Below are positions 17,447 to 26,655 of a stretch of DNA of 64,000 nt, piece by piece. The translations under genes were made by a program, and so were the position numbers. Below the pieces are notes generated by a model. It searched no databases. It saw nothing but the letters and a program-made list of their open reading frames with translations, and was not told the origin of the DNA. Source of the DNA: Candidatus Cloacimonas sp. (GTDB lineage: Bacteria; Cloacimonadota; Cloacimonadia; Cloacimonadales; Cloacimonadaceae); contig JALOCJ010000002.1 of NCBI GenBank assembly GCA_023227825.1, positions 186,001-250,000 on the forward strand, given 5' to 3'. Every line of letters begins with the position of its first letter. Position 1 is the first letter of the stretch.

Positions 17447-17893
17447 AGGACAATTTTTGGATACAGATTTATCCAGTCAAGAAAAAAAGCCGGAGGGTAG
17501 TCAGTGAACGGCAGGGACATTCATCTTTCGTAATCTTCTCTTTTCTTGCTTGTTGGTTTTGTATTCCTTTTACAATTCTTTAACGATTCCTTAACTCCGT
17601 TAAGGCATTGTTAAAGAGTCGTTAAATCAGCATTAAAGGCAGGGGTAAGGATGATGCAAGAAAGTTTCAATAGGGAATATGCAGCTAAAGCTTTTAGACA
17701 ATTCTGTCTATCAACCATCTTAGGAGGAATAAGTAACTTTTTAACATTGTGGAAATGGCATACTATCCCTGGCACGCAAAACAAAGCTGCCGGGGATAAT
17801 GGTTGACTTTCTGCCAAACTCGTTTATTTTATCTATTAAAAAGTAGTTGTGACATTGCAAAGAAAAAGGTTGACTAACCTGTTGGAGAAAATA
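17447..17893. repeat. Spacer with TTAACG-rich palindromic repeat, copy 2
   Basis: The element spans about 17567-17645: TTCTTTAACGATTCCTTAAC, then CCGTTAAGG and GTTAAAGAGTCGTTAAAT. It is a shorter and more diverged member of the family at 5549, 53417 and 63374. The rest of the 447-bp stretch has no supported gene; the minus-strand frame at 17611-17817 lacks any ribosome-binding site. Confidence 0.7.
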
Positions 17894-18460
17894 ATGTGTC
17901 GTCAAGTGGTTAATAAAATGCGTTCAGATTTCCGTAAACAAAGAGCATCCGGTTTAGTTAAAAATCGGGCAGTGCTGATCATTTTCTTCCTTTATATATT
18001 TTCCTATGCTTGTAGCTCTATCTTTGCCCAAGAGAAAAGTGAAGAATATTGGGAAGTTAAAAATTGGCAAGAACCGGGAGACGCTGTTCCTTTTAAGGAA
18101 CTGGTTTTAAAAGACGAGATATATTTTTATAAGAACAAACCTTTTACAGGAGTTGCCATAGAACGCTATCCTAATGGTATTTTACAGCGCGCAGTAACTT
18201 TTGCCGATGGAAAACAAAACGGGCAAATGCTGATGTGGTATCCTGATGGCAGTCCCCAAATGAGTGCATATTATGTGAACGGTTATTTACAGGGACGCTT
18301 TCTGGGTTGGTATAATAATGGTAATGTTATTTATGATTTAATGATTAACAAGGGAACTTATGCCAGTGATAATCTTATGGATGAAGATGAAAGCCGGGCA
18401 AGTTCAGAAATAGATATAGGAGAAAGAGAAGGTCCTGATAATGACCAAAGTCAAGAATAA
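17894..18460 (+). CDS. Exported MORN-like/YwqK-type repeat protein
   Basis: A 188-residue protein. After a basic N-terminus comes a hydrophobic signal/anchor segment (VLIIFFLYIFSYACSSIFA). The core carries repeated motifs: GVAIERYPNGILQRAVTFAD, GQMLMWYPDGSPQMSAYYVN and GRFLGWYNNGNVIYDLMINK, each of the W/YxxNG or DG type seen in MORN_2/YwqK proteins. These are beta-hairpin repeats of unknown binding role. The C-terminus is acidic. GGAGAAAATA before the ATG at 17894 decides the start; the frame itself is open from 17849. The last 20 bp overlap panB, which suggests coupled translation. Confidence 0.7.
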   Translation: MCRQVVNKMRSDFRKQRASGLVKNRAVLIIFFLYIFSYACSSIFAQEKSEEYWEVKNWQEPGDAVPFKELVLKDEIYFYKNKPFTGVAIERYPNGILQRAVTFADGKQNGQMLMWYPDGSPQMSAYYVNGYLQGRFLGWYNNGNVIYDLMINKGTYASDNLMDEDESRASSEIDIGEREGPDNDQSQE

Positions 18461-19271
18461 TAAAATGGATATTGCTGTTTTTCAGGAAATGAAACAACGC
18501 AAAGAAAAGATATGTATCCTTACTGCCTACGACTATGCAATGGCAAAATGCGTATCTTCTACATCCGTGGATATCATCTTAGTTGGTGATTCTTTAGGGA
18601 TGGTAGTTTTGGGCTATGAAGATACATTGCAGGTTACATTGGAAAATATGATTTATCATTGTTCAGCAGTGCGGCGCGGGGCTCCGGATTCCTTTATTAT
18701 AGCTGATATGCCATATCTTAGCTTTCATCTTTCAGAAAAGCAGACCAGGCAAAATGCAGGGAAGCTTATTGTGCAAGGTAAAGCTAATGCCGTTAAACTG
18801 GAAGGCGGTTCAAAAACCCGTATTGAAGCCATAAAAGCCATTGTAGATATGGAAATACCTGTTTGTGCTCATTTAGGTTTAACACCTCAGTCCATTCGTA
18901 AATTTGGCGGTTATAAAGTTCAAGGTAAGAAACCGGTTGATCAGGAAGAACTTTTAAAGCAAGCACAGGAAGTTGCCAATGCAGGTGCCTTTATGCTTGT
19001 TCTGGAAGGGATTCCGGAACTTTTAGGCAAAGAAATAACTGAAACAATCAGCATTCCTGTAATTGGAATTGGAGCTGGAAGATTTACGGATGGACAGGTT
19101 CTGGTTTATCACGACCTGCTTGGTTATTCAGAGCTTCAGCCCAAATATGTAAAACAATATGCGAATTTAAATAATGACATCAGGGAAGCGATAGAACTCT
19201 TTTCCCGGGAAGTTAAAAACGGAGTTTTTCCTGCTCCTGAAAATATTTATTACCCTATAACTCAACAATAA
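18441..19271 (+). CDS. panB: 3-methyl-2-oxobutanoate hydroxymethyltransferase
   Basis: A 276-residue PanB. It forms ketopantoate from 2-oxoisovalerate and methylene-tetrahydrofolate, the first committed step of pantothenate and coenzyme A synthesis. Recognisable blocks are ILTAYDYAMAKCV, the Mg-binding VGDSLGMVVLGYEDT, ADMPYLSFH, AVKLEGG, CAHLGLTPQS, VLEGIP and the C-terminal IGIGAGRFTDGQVLVYHDLL. Length is close to the usual 260-280. AGAAGG lies about seven bases before the ATG at 18441; this start is within the end of the preceding gene. panC and panD are not in the window. Confidence 0.97.
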   Translation: MTKVKNNKMDIAVFQEMKQRKEKICILTAYDYAMAKCVSSTSVDIILVGDSLGMVVLGYEDTLQVTLENMIYHCSAVRRGAPDSFIIADMPYLSFHLSEKQTRQNAGKLIVQGKANAVKLEGGSKTRIEAIKAIVDMEIPVCAHLGLTPQSIRKFGGYKVQGKKPVDQEELLKQAQEVANAGAFMLVLEGIPELLGKEITETISIPVIGIGAGRFTDGQVLVYHDLLGYSELQPKYVKQYANLNNDIREAIELFSREVKNGVFPAPENIYYPITQQ

Positions 19272-19286
19272 GGAAGGATAAAAAAG

Positions 19287-19907
19287 ATGCCTCCAAAAAT
19301 ACTGCCTCCCGAAGCAATGAGTGCTGAAGAAAAATTTAACGCACTTGCCAATTTAAAAGATAAATTGGAAGATAACTTTATCTCTCTTGGTCAATTGCTT
19401 TCTGAAATCAAGCGTTCCAAATTATACCTATATAAGGGCTACGAGAATTTCAAGGACTTTGTGGAAATGGAATATCAATTTTCCGGAACCCTGGCAGGAA
19501 AACTCGTTTCTACCTTTGATCTGTTTATTGAGGAAATGGATATTGACGAAACAGAAATTAAAGAAATCGGTTTTGATCGCCTGCAGATGATTAAACCCTT
19601 TATGAAAAATGCGGACTGGAATGTGCGTGATGAATGGATTCATAAAGCTGAGGAAATGCCTTTTAAGGAACTTCGCGAATATATAAAAGAACTGAAACAA
19701 AAAGAAAAAGAATCAAACATAGACCTGAAAGAGGTCTATATTGAACAATTTTGGGAGAAGATGATTGAATGGTTCAATTGTTCCCGTAAAGAGCTTAATT
19801 TCAAGCTCGCCCTTTATTTTCAAGATACCGATCCGGACAAAATTAAAAAGATCGTTAAAGAGCGACAACGCCTCTTTGAACTTGAAACACAAAATAAAAA
19901 GGAGTAA
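19287..19907 (+). CDS. Unknown helical protein, gene coupled to porX
   Basis: A 206-residue charged, mostly helical protein with no signal peptide or membrane segment. Residues about 25-70 (ISLGQLLSEIKRSKLYLYKG and ENFKDFVEMEYQFSGTLAGK) resemble the helical DNA-binding-associated segment of DUF3102/phage-type proteins, where a short FxxFVE stretch is followed by a helix-turn-helix; this is only a resemblance. It has a Lys/Glu-rich middle (KELREYIKELKQKEKESN) and a further helical C-terminal region. The ORF ends only 6 bp before porX, whose ribosome-binding site (AAGGAG) lies inside its last codons, so the two are translated together. Function unknown; a regulatory partner of PorX is a reasonable guess. 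Confidence 0.75.
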   Translation: MPPKILPPEAMSAEEKFNALANLKDKLEDNFISLGQLLSEIKRSKLYLYKGYENFKDFVEMEYQFSGTLAGKLVSTFDLFIEEMDIDETEIKEIGFDRLQMIKPFMKNADWNVRDEWIHKAEEMPFKELREYIKELKQKEKESNIDLKEVYIEQFWEKMIEWFNCSRKELNFKLALYFQDTDPDKIKKIVKERQRLFELETQNKKE

Positions 19908-19913
19908 AATCCA

Positions 19914-21473
19914 ATGAAACAAATGCAAATACTCTGGGTTGACGATGAAATAGACCTTCTCAAACCCTTTATTCTCTTCCTGGAAGAGAGAAAATACAAT
20001 GTTGAAACCTGTAATAACGGAACCGACGCTATTGAAAAGGTAGTAGAAAATAAATATGACCTCGTAATTTTAGACGAAATGATGCCTGGCTTGGATGGCT
20101 TGGCAACTTTACAGGAAATTAAGCGTATAAATCCTGCCTTGCCAATTATTATGGTTACTAAAAGTGAAGCAGAGGGCTTGATGGATAAGGCAATTGCCTC
20201 TCAAATTTCGGACTATTTAATTAAGCCCATCAATCCCAATCAGATTATTATGGCTATCAAAAAGATTTTCCAGGCAGATGAAATTCGCGCCAATCAAATA
20301 GGACAACAATATACTCGCTATATTGCAGAACTGAATCAAAAACTTTTTGCCACTCCCGATTGGGATGAATGGAGCCGAATTTACAAGGAACTGAGCTATT
20401 GGGAATTGCAAATTGATCAGGTGAATGATGAGGGCTTGCGGCAAACCCATTTTCTGGAAAAACGCAACTGCAATACTGAATTTACCAACTATGTAGAACG
20501 CAACTACAGTAACTGGCTGAAAAGTGATGAACGTCCGAATTTAAGTTTTGACCTGATTTCTCAATACATAGCTCCCCACTTTCCAGAAAACCTTCCTATC
20601 TATTTTATAATTGTTGATTGTATGCGTCTGGATCAGTATCTGGCTATTCAACCTTACATTCAGGAACTTTTTGATGAAGAGCTTGATCTCTATTATTCCA
20701 TTTTACCAACTGCTACTCCCTATAGCAGAAATTCCATTTTCAGCGGTTTAATGCCCATTGATATTGCCAAACGTTTTCCCGATTATTGGGTTACTTCCAG
20801 CGAAATGGATAACAGCCGTAATCGCAATGAACATCAATTACTGGATCAACATATTGAAGAGCTTGGCTTTAAGCTTGATCCCACCAGTAAGTATGTAAAA
20901 ATCTTCAATATGGAAGAAGGCAACTTTGTGCTGCGCAAAATTGAAACCTGGAATAAAGAAAATCTTATTGTTCTGGTTTACAACTTTCTTGATCTTTTAA
21001 CTCATCATCGCAGTCGGGATCAAATTTTACAGGAGACCATTCCCAATGAAGAAGGTCTACGTGCCTTTACTAAACACTGGTTTTTGCATTCTTCACTCTA
21101 TGAAGCTCTGAAACTGATTGCTAAACAGGATGCTATCGTAATTCTTTCTACAGACCATGGTTCCATAAAAGTGAATCGTGCTACTCAAGTAATAGGAGAT
21201 AAAGAAACATCCGTAACAGTCCGTTACAAAGAAGGAAAAAACCTCTCGGTAAATGAACGCCATGCCCTATTTGTAAAAAAACCCGGTGACTATGGTTTGC
21301 CCTCTAAAAGCATTGTGGATAACTTTATCTTTGCTAAGGATGATTACTATTTCGTGTATCCTAATGCCTATCATCAATATCAGAAACAGTTCAACGGCAC
21401 TTTTCAACACGGTGGGGTCTCTATGGAAGAAATGATTCTGCCGATAGCTACCTGCCGCACTAAAAGAAAATAA
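19914..21473 (+). CDS. porX: PorX-type response regulator with PglZ/alkaline phosphatase-like domain
   Basis: A 519-residue protein. Residues 1-120 are a receiver domain: acid pocket D10/D11, phosphorylation site D54 in LVILDEMMPGLDG, T82 and K104 (YLIKPINP). A helical linker follows, then a PglZ/alkaline-phosphatase-superfamily domain with YFIIVDCMRLDQY, TPYSRNSIFSGLMP, LSTDHGSIKV and the C-terminal FQHGGVSMEEMILP, where Asp and His metal ligands and the Thr nucleophile are expected. This layout is that of PorX, which in Porphyromonas receives a signal from PorY and regulates type IX secretion. Here there is no porY in the window. AAGGAG precedes ATG 19914. The presence of porX fits the T9SS-like tails seen in other proteins here. 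Confidence 0.9.
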   Translation: MKQMQILWVDDEIDLLKPFILFLEERKYNVETCNNGTDAIEKVVENKYDLVILDEMMPGLDGLATLQEIKRINPALPIIMVTKSEAEGLMDKAIASQISDYLIKPINPNQIIMAIKKIFQADEIRANQIGQQYTRYIAELNQKLFATPDWDEWSRIYKELSYWELQIDQVNDEGLRQTHFLEKRNCNTEFTNYVERNYSNWLKSDERPNLSFDLISQYIAPHFPENLPIYFIIVDCMRLDQYLAIQPYIQELFDEELDLYYSILPTATPYSRNSIFSGLMPIDIAKRFPDYWVTSSEMDNSRNRNEHQLLDQHIEELGFKLDPTSKYVKIFNMEEGNFVLRKIETWNKENLIVLVYNFLDLLTHHRSRDQILQETIPNEEGLRAFTKHWFLHSSLYEALKLIAKQDAIVILSTDHGSIKVNRATQVIGDKETSVTVRYKEGKNLSVNERHALFVKKPGDYGLPSKSIVDNFIFAKDDYYFVYPNAYHQYQKQFNGTFQHGGVSMEEMILPIATCRTKRK

Positions 21474-21685
21474 ATTTTCACCCAAAGAAATGAGATTTAT
21501 GTCAGAAGTCATTTGCGCCTTCAAAGTTCTCTTCCTATCAATAACTTTGCTGGTGCAATATGACTAATGGCGACAATGTAACGAAGGTTACCAAAAAATG
21601 ATTTTTGACCTTATATCTACCCAATCAAAATGCAGTTGCCTAAATTTAAAACTTTGGCAAACTCCTTCTTTTCTCTTAGTCCACT

Positions 21686-22126
21686 ATGAAAACTATAAAC
21701 TTATCTACTGAGCAGGACACTATAGACCTTGCCAACTACCTTGCTCCTTTATTAAGAGCAGGAGATATTATAACTCTTTTTGGCGATTTGGGTAGCGGCA
21801 AAACTTTCTTTGTAAAACAACTTGGCAAAGCATTGGGAATTGATGAAGAAATAGATAGTCCCTCCTTTATTTTAATGAAGGAATATTCCGGTGGTCGTAT
21901 TCCCCTGTATCATTTAGACCTATACCGTCTGAAAAATAGAGAAGAAATATCTGAACTGGGTTTGTTTGATATTCTGGAGAAAGGGATTACTGTTATAGAA
22001 TGGCCCCTTTTGGTAAACGACATTTTACCGTATCAGACATTTAAACTGGAATTCCACTTTGATGGAAAAAAACGTTGGGTAGATATTCTTCCCGATAATG
22101 AGCATTCTCAATATTTTTTGTTATAA
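21686..22126 (+). CDS. tsaE: tRNA threonylcarbamoyladenosine biosynthesis ATPase TsaE
   Basis: A 146-residue P-loop protein of the YjeE/TsaE family. Walker A is GDLGSGKT at residues 33-40; DSPSFILMKEY and LYHLDLYRLK are the family's switch and Walker B-like blocks, and VIEWPLLVND matches the conserved IEWxE/P region. With TsaB, TsaC and TsaD it makes the t6A modification at position 37 of ANN-decoding tRNAs. Length is normal. The start at 21686 lacks a good ribosome-binding site, but it gives the family N-terminus. It is followed after 11 bp by the disrupted SIMPL gene. Confidence 0.93.
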   Translation: MKTINLSTEQDTIDLANYLAPLLRAGDIITLFGDLGSGKTFFVKQLGKALGIDEEIDSPSFILMKEYSGGRIPLYHLDLYRLKNREEISELGLFDILEKGITVIEWPLLVNDILPYQTFKLEFHFDGKKRWVDILPDNEHSQYFLL

Positions 22127-22137
22127 GGAGTAAAAAA

Positions 22138-22919
22138 ATGATGACAGCACTACTGGTAATAATCTGTATCGCAATTGCAGCCGGCATATTCTGGCTGATA
22201 TTTACTAAGGATAAAGTAATTGCCCGCACCTGGGGAATAGTTGGTTTGTCCTTTATCATCGGGTTGACTGTTTTTGGCTATTTCTTTATGCAAAGTCGCC
22301 AAGCACCAACCAGTTTACGCGTAGTTGGATATGCCAGTAAACTCTTTGAATCCGATCTGGTAAAATGGAATCTAACTATGCAACGCAATGTAAGCCACAA
22401 CGGTTTAAAAGAGGGTTACACAAAAATGAGCGGAGATGTAAATGCCTTCAAGAAATACCTTGAAGAACAGAGTATTCCGGAAAAGGATATTAGCATCCAG
22501 CCCATAAACAGTTATCAGACAACAGATAACTATGGCAATCCCACAGGTTATACCTTAAATCAAAATGTTTTTGTGGTCTCTTCCGATATACCCAAAATTG
22601 AAACCCTAGCATTAAAACCGGATTTCTTCGCGGAACGGGGAATTTTACTGCAAAATTCTAACCTGGCATACCTTTATACTAAGCTGCCTGATTTGAAAAA
22701 ACAGCTGCTTTCCGAAGCAACTAAAGATGCAGTTGCGCGGGCTCAAGAAATTGCCGGTAGCGGAAATACAAAGCTTGGTAACTAAGAGAGGCACGAGCAG
22801 GTGTCTTTCAAATTACAGAGCCCTATTCTACAGAAGTTTCGGATTATGGAATTTATAACACCAGCACTCGTAGTAAAAGCATTTCCGTTACTTTAACCGC
22901 TATCTTCAAGCTAAAGTAG
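22138..22919 (+). pseudogene. SIMPL-domain (DUF541) protein with a single-base frameshift
   Basis: The first frame (22138-22785, 215 residues) has an N-terminal membrane part with two hydrophobic helices and most of a SIMPL/DUF541 domain: VVGYASKLFESDLVKWNLTM, ISIQPINSY, then KQLLSEATKDAVARAQEIAG. It stops abruptly after NTKLGN. One base out of frame the expected C-terminus continues: LREARAGVFQITEPYSTEVS and TSTRSKSISVTLTAIFKLK, ending with TAG at 22917-22919. One missing base near 22775-22785 explains both. So this is a recently broken gene or a sequence error. Intact family members are membrane-anchored periplasmic proteins of unclear role. AAGGAG lies before the ATG at 22138. Confidence 0.85.
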
Positions 22920-23022
22920 ATTTTTTTCCACAAATCTCTTTAAGATTTTCCGCATAAAATACTTGTAATTTAGCCGCTAGTAGATTATTATTTATACAAA
23001 AACCGATCTTCAAGGTAAGACG

Positions 23023-23775
23023 ATGAAATTCTGAAATATATTTATTCCTCTAGCTATCGTCCTGATTGCTTTATTCGCTTGCGCGTGTTCTCCGCAACAA
23101 AAGAAGACCCTGAGGGTAGGAACCGATGCCGAAAATCCACCCTTTACTTATCTTGAGGGTAATGAATTTAAAGGTATAGACATAGAAATTTGTAAACGCA
23201 TTGCTGATAAATTGAAAATGGAATTACAAATTACCCGCTACCGGTTTGATGACCTGTTTTCTGCTTTGGCACTAAATAAAATTGATGTTGCTGCCTCTGC
23301 CATAACTATCACTTCTAAACGCAAACAAACAATGGATTTTACTATTCCTTATTTTGAAACCGATCTGGCTGTTGTAACTAAGACCAATTCTCCTGTAAAA
23401 GTGGAAAAGATTGAGGATCTTGGAAAATACATCGTAGGTTGTCAAAGCCAAACTACCAGCCATCAATATTTAACTGAAAATTTAGTAGAAAAAGACCTGC
23501 TGCCCAAAGAAAAACTAAAACTCTATCCTACTGTAATTGAGACCTTGGGCGAACTGCTAAATAATATAATAGACCTGATGGTTTTTGACGAATGGGTAGC
23601 CAAGGATTTTTCCAGACAACAGGATATTAAGATTATTTATATAATTCCAACCCACGAACAATATGGACTCGCTATGCAAACCGGTAAAGAGATTAATGCC
23701 AAAATTAATAAGGCATTGATTGAATTGGAGGAGAGTGGTGAACTGGAATGCATTATTAAAGAATATATGGAATAA
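23023..23775 (+). pseudogene. Amino-acid-type ABC transporter binding lipoprotein with in-frame TGA at codon 4
   Basis: From ATG 23023 (after AAGGTAAG) the frame reads MKF, TGA, then NIFIPLAIVLIALFACACS, a lipoprotein signal peptide, and continues without break into a family 3 periplasmic binding protein: KTLRVGTDAENPPFTYLEG, GIDIEICKRIADKL, ALNKIDVAASAITITSKRKQ, and a C-terminal YGLAMQTGKEINAKINKAL. The only full start inside is ATG 23212, which would lack the signal and a third of domain I. A single TGG-to-TGA change in the codon for Trp4 is the simplest explanation. The family delivers polar amino acids or related ligands to an ABC importer; no permease or ATPase is adjacent. Confidence 0.8.
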
Positions 23776-23905
23776 AAAACTGCTCACAGATTTTACAGAT
23801 TGTATTTATTATGCTAAATAAGGAGTAGGTAAGTCCTGAGTCATTAGCACTTTCACAATTTAATTCCTTATACTAACTTTCAGGGCACCTCACTCCGTTT
23901 ACCCT

Positions 23906-26362
23906 TTACCGTTCACTCTTCTTCATTGCCAAAGCTCCGGCAAAACACAATTGTGTACACAGTGAGCATCCAACACATTTATCCGAATCAATTTCGGGAT
24001 AGCAATCTGCATCTAATTCAATTGCCTGATATGGACAGCGAGTGCAATTTCCGCATTTTAGGCACAATTCCTGGATTAGAGACGAGCTTTTGGTTTTTTC
24101 AGGCAATTCCAGAAAGTCCGTAATAGGTTTTGGCTGTGCGATTCCAATAAGTTCCCCTACACTTTTTAAGCCCTTTGCTTCCAAAAGGTAAGAAAGTCCC
24201 ATTTTCAATTCATCTATAATGCCGTAGCCGTATTTTTCCACAATTGTGCAGAATTGAACATTCTTAGCTCCTAATGCTAAAAAGTTTGCCGCATCCAGAT
24301 AGTTCATAGCACCTCCGTTTCCGGAGATGAAAATTCCGCTCTTTCCGGCTCGGGCTAAATTCAAATAGCTGATAGGTAAAATGCCTTCTCCGCTTAAACC
24401 AACTATGATTCCTTCGTCCCAGGGTTTTTCTTTTTCCCTGAAAGCCAAAGCCGGAAAGGTATTAGCCAAAGTTATTCCGGCTTTTTTTGAGGGGTATTTA
24501 TCCAAAACACATTTAACAGCTGAAAGAACAGGATAGATAGAAGTTACAGCACCTGTTAGTTTAAACAGTTTAGGAATTTCCGGATTGCTGATTTCCATCA
24601 CCCAATCAATTATTTTAGCAGTTAAAACAGGGTCTTGAGCTACAATATCACCTTTCGTTCCATCTCCACCCTGAGGACAGGATAAACTGTATTCAATTCC
24701 CATTGCACCTGCTTGTTCCAGTTTTAAGGTATTGGCTTGCCAGCCCTTTTTATCATTAATATCATCACCGGTAACGGGACCACCTGTTGAAGCCATCGTT
24801 AAGCGATCGGGAAAGTCCTTTATTAACACAGCTATTTCTTCACAAACCATCTCCAAAGGATGCTCGGAAACATTATCACAATTGGCAAAGGTCTTTTTCT
24901 TATCCCCAAAGGTGAACATATATTCACCTGGAATATGAATATCTTCATTATCAAAAGCCGTTTTCATAATTCCCCCGCTCCAGCCGGCAAGATATGCTTT
25001 TTTCATTTGTTCATAGCCATCGGAAGGGGGAGCAGCTGAAAGAATAAAAGGGGAATCCATTTTTCTGCCAAAAAAATCGGTCTGCAGTGAAACAGGATAT
25101 TTTTTCCAACCCCAAACAGGAAAACAGCTTTTAGTTGCTTTTTCAGGTTCTGCAATATCCTGTTTGCTTAAACGGGAATGTACTAATAAAGCTGTATTTT
25201 TACCTGAGGCAACTGCTTCAACCACTGTAGTAGGTCCGTTTATCATATCCCCACAGCAGAAAAGACGGTCCGAAAGGGTCTTTAGTTTATTAACATCAAA
25301 AGGAGGTCTGTTTCCGATAGCAATAATAACCAGATCAAAAGGACGAAAAGATTCTGTGGTTTCTACTTCGTCCCTAATCAAATTCGGGGCAAACTTTTCT
25401 CCTTTGGGAAGATAGACCTTTTTCGTCTTTATTCCTTTAATATGCTTTCCTTCATTAACTATTTCCGTTATTCTGGTGCGCGGTGAGAATTCAATTCCCG
25501 CTTCAATCAAAGTTGCTTTTTCCGGTTCCGTTAAGGGCATTTCTACAAAATTTTCCAGGGTTATCATTTCTACATAAGCAGCATTATTTTTGGCAATCAG
25601 CAATGCCATATCGGCAGCGATTGCTCCTCCTGCAAGAGCAACGCGTTTACCTGTAAAATTGTATCGGGAAGGGTTTTTTAGAATGTCAAAACCGTAAATT
25701 GCTGTTTCATCACCGGGAATATTTAAATGTATAGGTTGATTTAAGCCCCCGGCAACAATTACTGCCTCAAAACCTTCATCCAATAAGTTCCGGGGTTCAT
25801 CTATTTTTTCCCGAATATGTTCTATTTTGAATGTTTCTGCCAGGAATTTCAGGTCTTCCAGCAAGTCAATTGTTTCCAATCGCTCTTCCGGAATTAAATT
25901 TACCTGACCTCCTAAGGGCTCCGGATCAAACATCAGCGGCTGATAACCAAATTGGGTTAAAGTTACAGCAGCTCCAATAGCAGAAGGTCCTGCACCGATA
26001 ATAGCGATTTTTTTATTTAAAGAAACGGGAGAAGCAAATTCAGGCACCATCTTTAACTGCCTGGCTTTACGAATTATCGTTGCCTGAACGGCAGGAATTT
26101 GAATTGGAGTGTCAAATTTCTCCCGCGCACAAGCATTTACACAAAAATCATCAGGACATACATTTCCGCAAATTCCACCTAAAGGATTGCTGGCTAAAAT
26201 TATTCCCTCAGCACGCTTAAAATCGGAAGGTCTGCCTTTGGCAACTGCCATCATAAAATCGGCAGGAGAACAATCACAGGGACAAGCATTTTTACAGGGC
26301 TTGTTCTCACAATATTCACAACGACTTATTTCACTGAATAATTGGGCATCAGTTAAAATCAT
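23906..26362 (-). CDS. PreT-PreA-like (dihydropyrimidine dehydrogenase-type) fused flavoprotein
   Basis: An 818-residue cytoplasmic flavoprotein. The N-terminus carries Fe-S cysteine clusters (CEYCENKPCKNACPCDC and CGNVCPDDFCVNAC), then an FAD/NAD(P) oxidoreductase unit (KIAIIGAGPSAIGAAVTL; AIGNRPPFDV; FCCGDM). From about residue 420 there is a dihydroorotate-dehydrogenase-like FMN barrel, with LSCPQGGDGTKGDIVAQDP, and the C-terminus has two 4Fe-4S sites (CLKCGNCTRC and CVGCSLCTQLC). This is the order of domains in eukaryotic dihydropyrimidine dehydrogenase and the bacterial PreT/PreA pair. The catalytic Cys that follows LSCPHG in true dihydropyrimidine dehydrogenases is replaced here, so the substrate may differ. 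AAAGGAGGCG before ATG 26362 sets the start. Confidence 0.8.
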   Translation of the reverse strand: MILTDAQLFSEISRCEYCENKPCKNACPCDCSPADFMMAVAKGRPSDFKRAEGIILASNPLGGICGNVCPDDFCVNACAREKFDTPIQIPAVQATIIRKARQLKMVPEFASPVSLNKKIAIIGAGPSAIGAAVTLTQFGYQPLMFDPEPLGGQVNLIPEERLETIDLLEDLKFLAETFKIEHIREKIDEPRNLLDEGFEAVIVAGGLNQPIHLNIPGDETAIYGFDILKNPSRYNFTGKRVALAGGAIAADMALLIAKNNAAYVEMITLENFVEMPLTEPEKATLIEAGIEFSPRTRITEIVNEGKHIKGIKTKKVYLPKGEKFAPNLIRDEVETTESFRPFDLVIIAIGNRPPFDVNKLKTLSDRLFCCGDMINGPTTVVEAVASGKNTALLVHSRLSKQDIAEPEKATKSCFPVWGWKKYPVSLQTDFFGRKMDSPFILSAAPPSDGYEQMKKAYLAGWSGGIMKTAFDNEDIHIPGEYMFTFGDKKKTFANCDNVSEHPLEMVCEEIAVLIKDFPDRLTMASTGGPVTGDDINDKKGWQANTLKLEQAGAMGIEYSLSCPQGGDGTKGDIVAQDPVLTAKIIDWVMEISNPEIPKLFKLTGAVTSIYPVLSAVKCVLDKYPSKKAGITLANTFPALAFREKEKPWDEGIIVGLSGEGILPISYLNLARAGKSGIFISGNGGAMNYLDAANFLALGAKNVQFCTIVEKYGYGIIDELKMGLSYLLEAKGLKSVGELIGIAQPKPITDFLELPEKTKSSSLIQELCLKCGNCTRCPYQAIELDADCYPEIDSDKCVGCSLCTQLCFAGALAMKKSER

Positions 26363-26514
26363 TTTCGCCTCCTTTATTTTTAGCCACCGAAAGCACCGAA
26401 GTCACCGAAAATATCTCTCACAGATAGCACAGATTTCATAGATTTTATTTCACTATTCACTTTTCACCGTTCACCGTTCACCGTTCACCTTTCACCATTC
26501 ACTCTTCATTTTCC

Positions 26515-26585
26515 GTCATGAGTCCTCATTGCTAAGCTAATTTGAGGTAAGGGTCACATTTATATAAGCAATGACGACTCCTGAC
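26515..26585. repeat. CAGGAGTCGTCA inverted-repeat element, copy 3
   Basis: Arms GTCATGAGTCCTCATTGCT (26515-26533) and AGCAATGACGACTCCTGAC (26567-26585) surround a 33-bp centre. Orientation is opposite to copies 1 and 2. Confidence 0.85.
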
Positions 26586-26655
26586 TTCATTCTCCATTCT
26601 CCATTCACCGTTCACCATTCACCGTTCACCTTTCACCGTTCACCCTTCATTTTCC

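Noticed and set aside
17611..17817. Minus-strand 68-codon ORF upstream of the PhnE-like gene
   Set aside because: No ribosome-binding site and it begins in non-coding DNA; its end lies in the TTAACG repeat.
23023..23040. TGA read as an amino acid (UGA recoding or selenocysteine)
   Set aside because: TGA acts as a true stop in other genes here (for example the MFS gene at 2779-2781), and Trp is coded by TGG throughout; a signal peptide is an unlikely place for selenocysteine.
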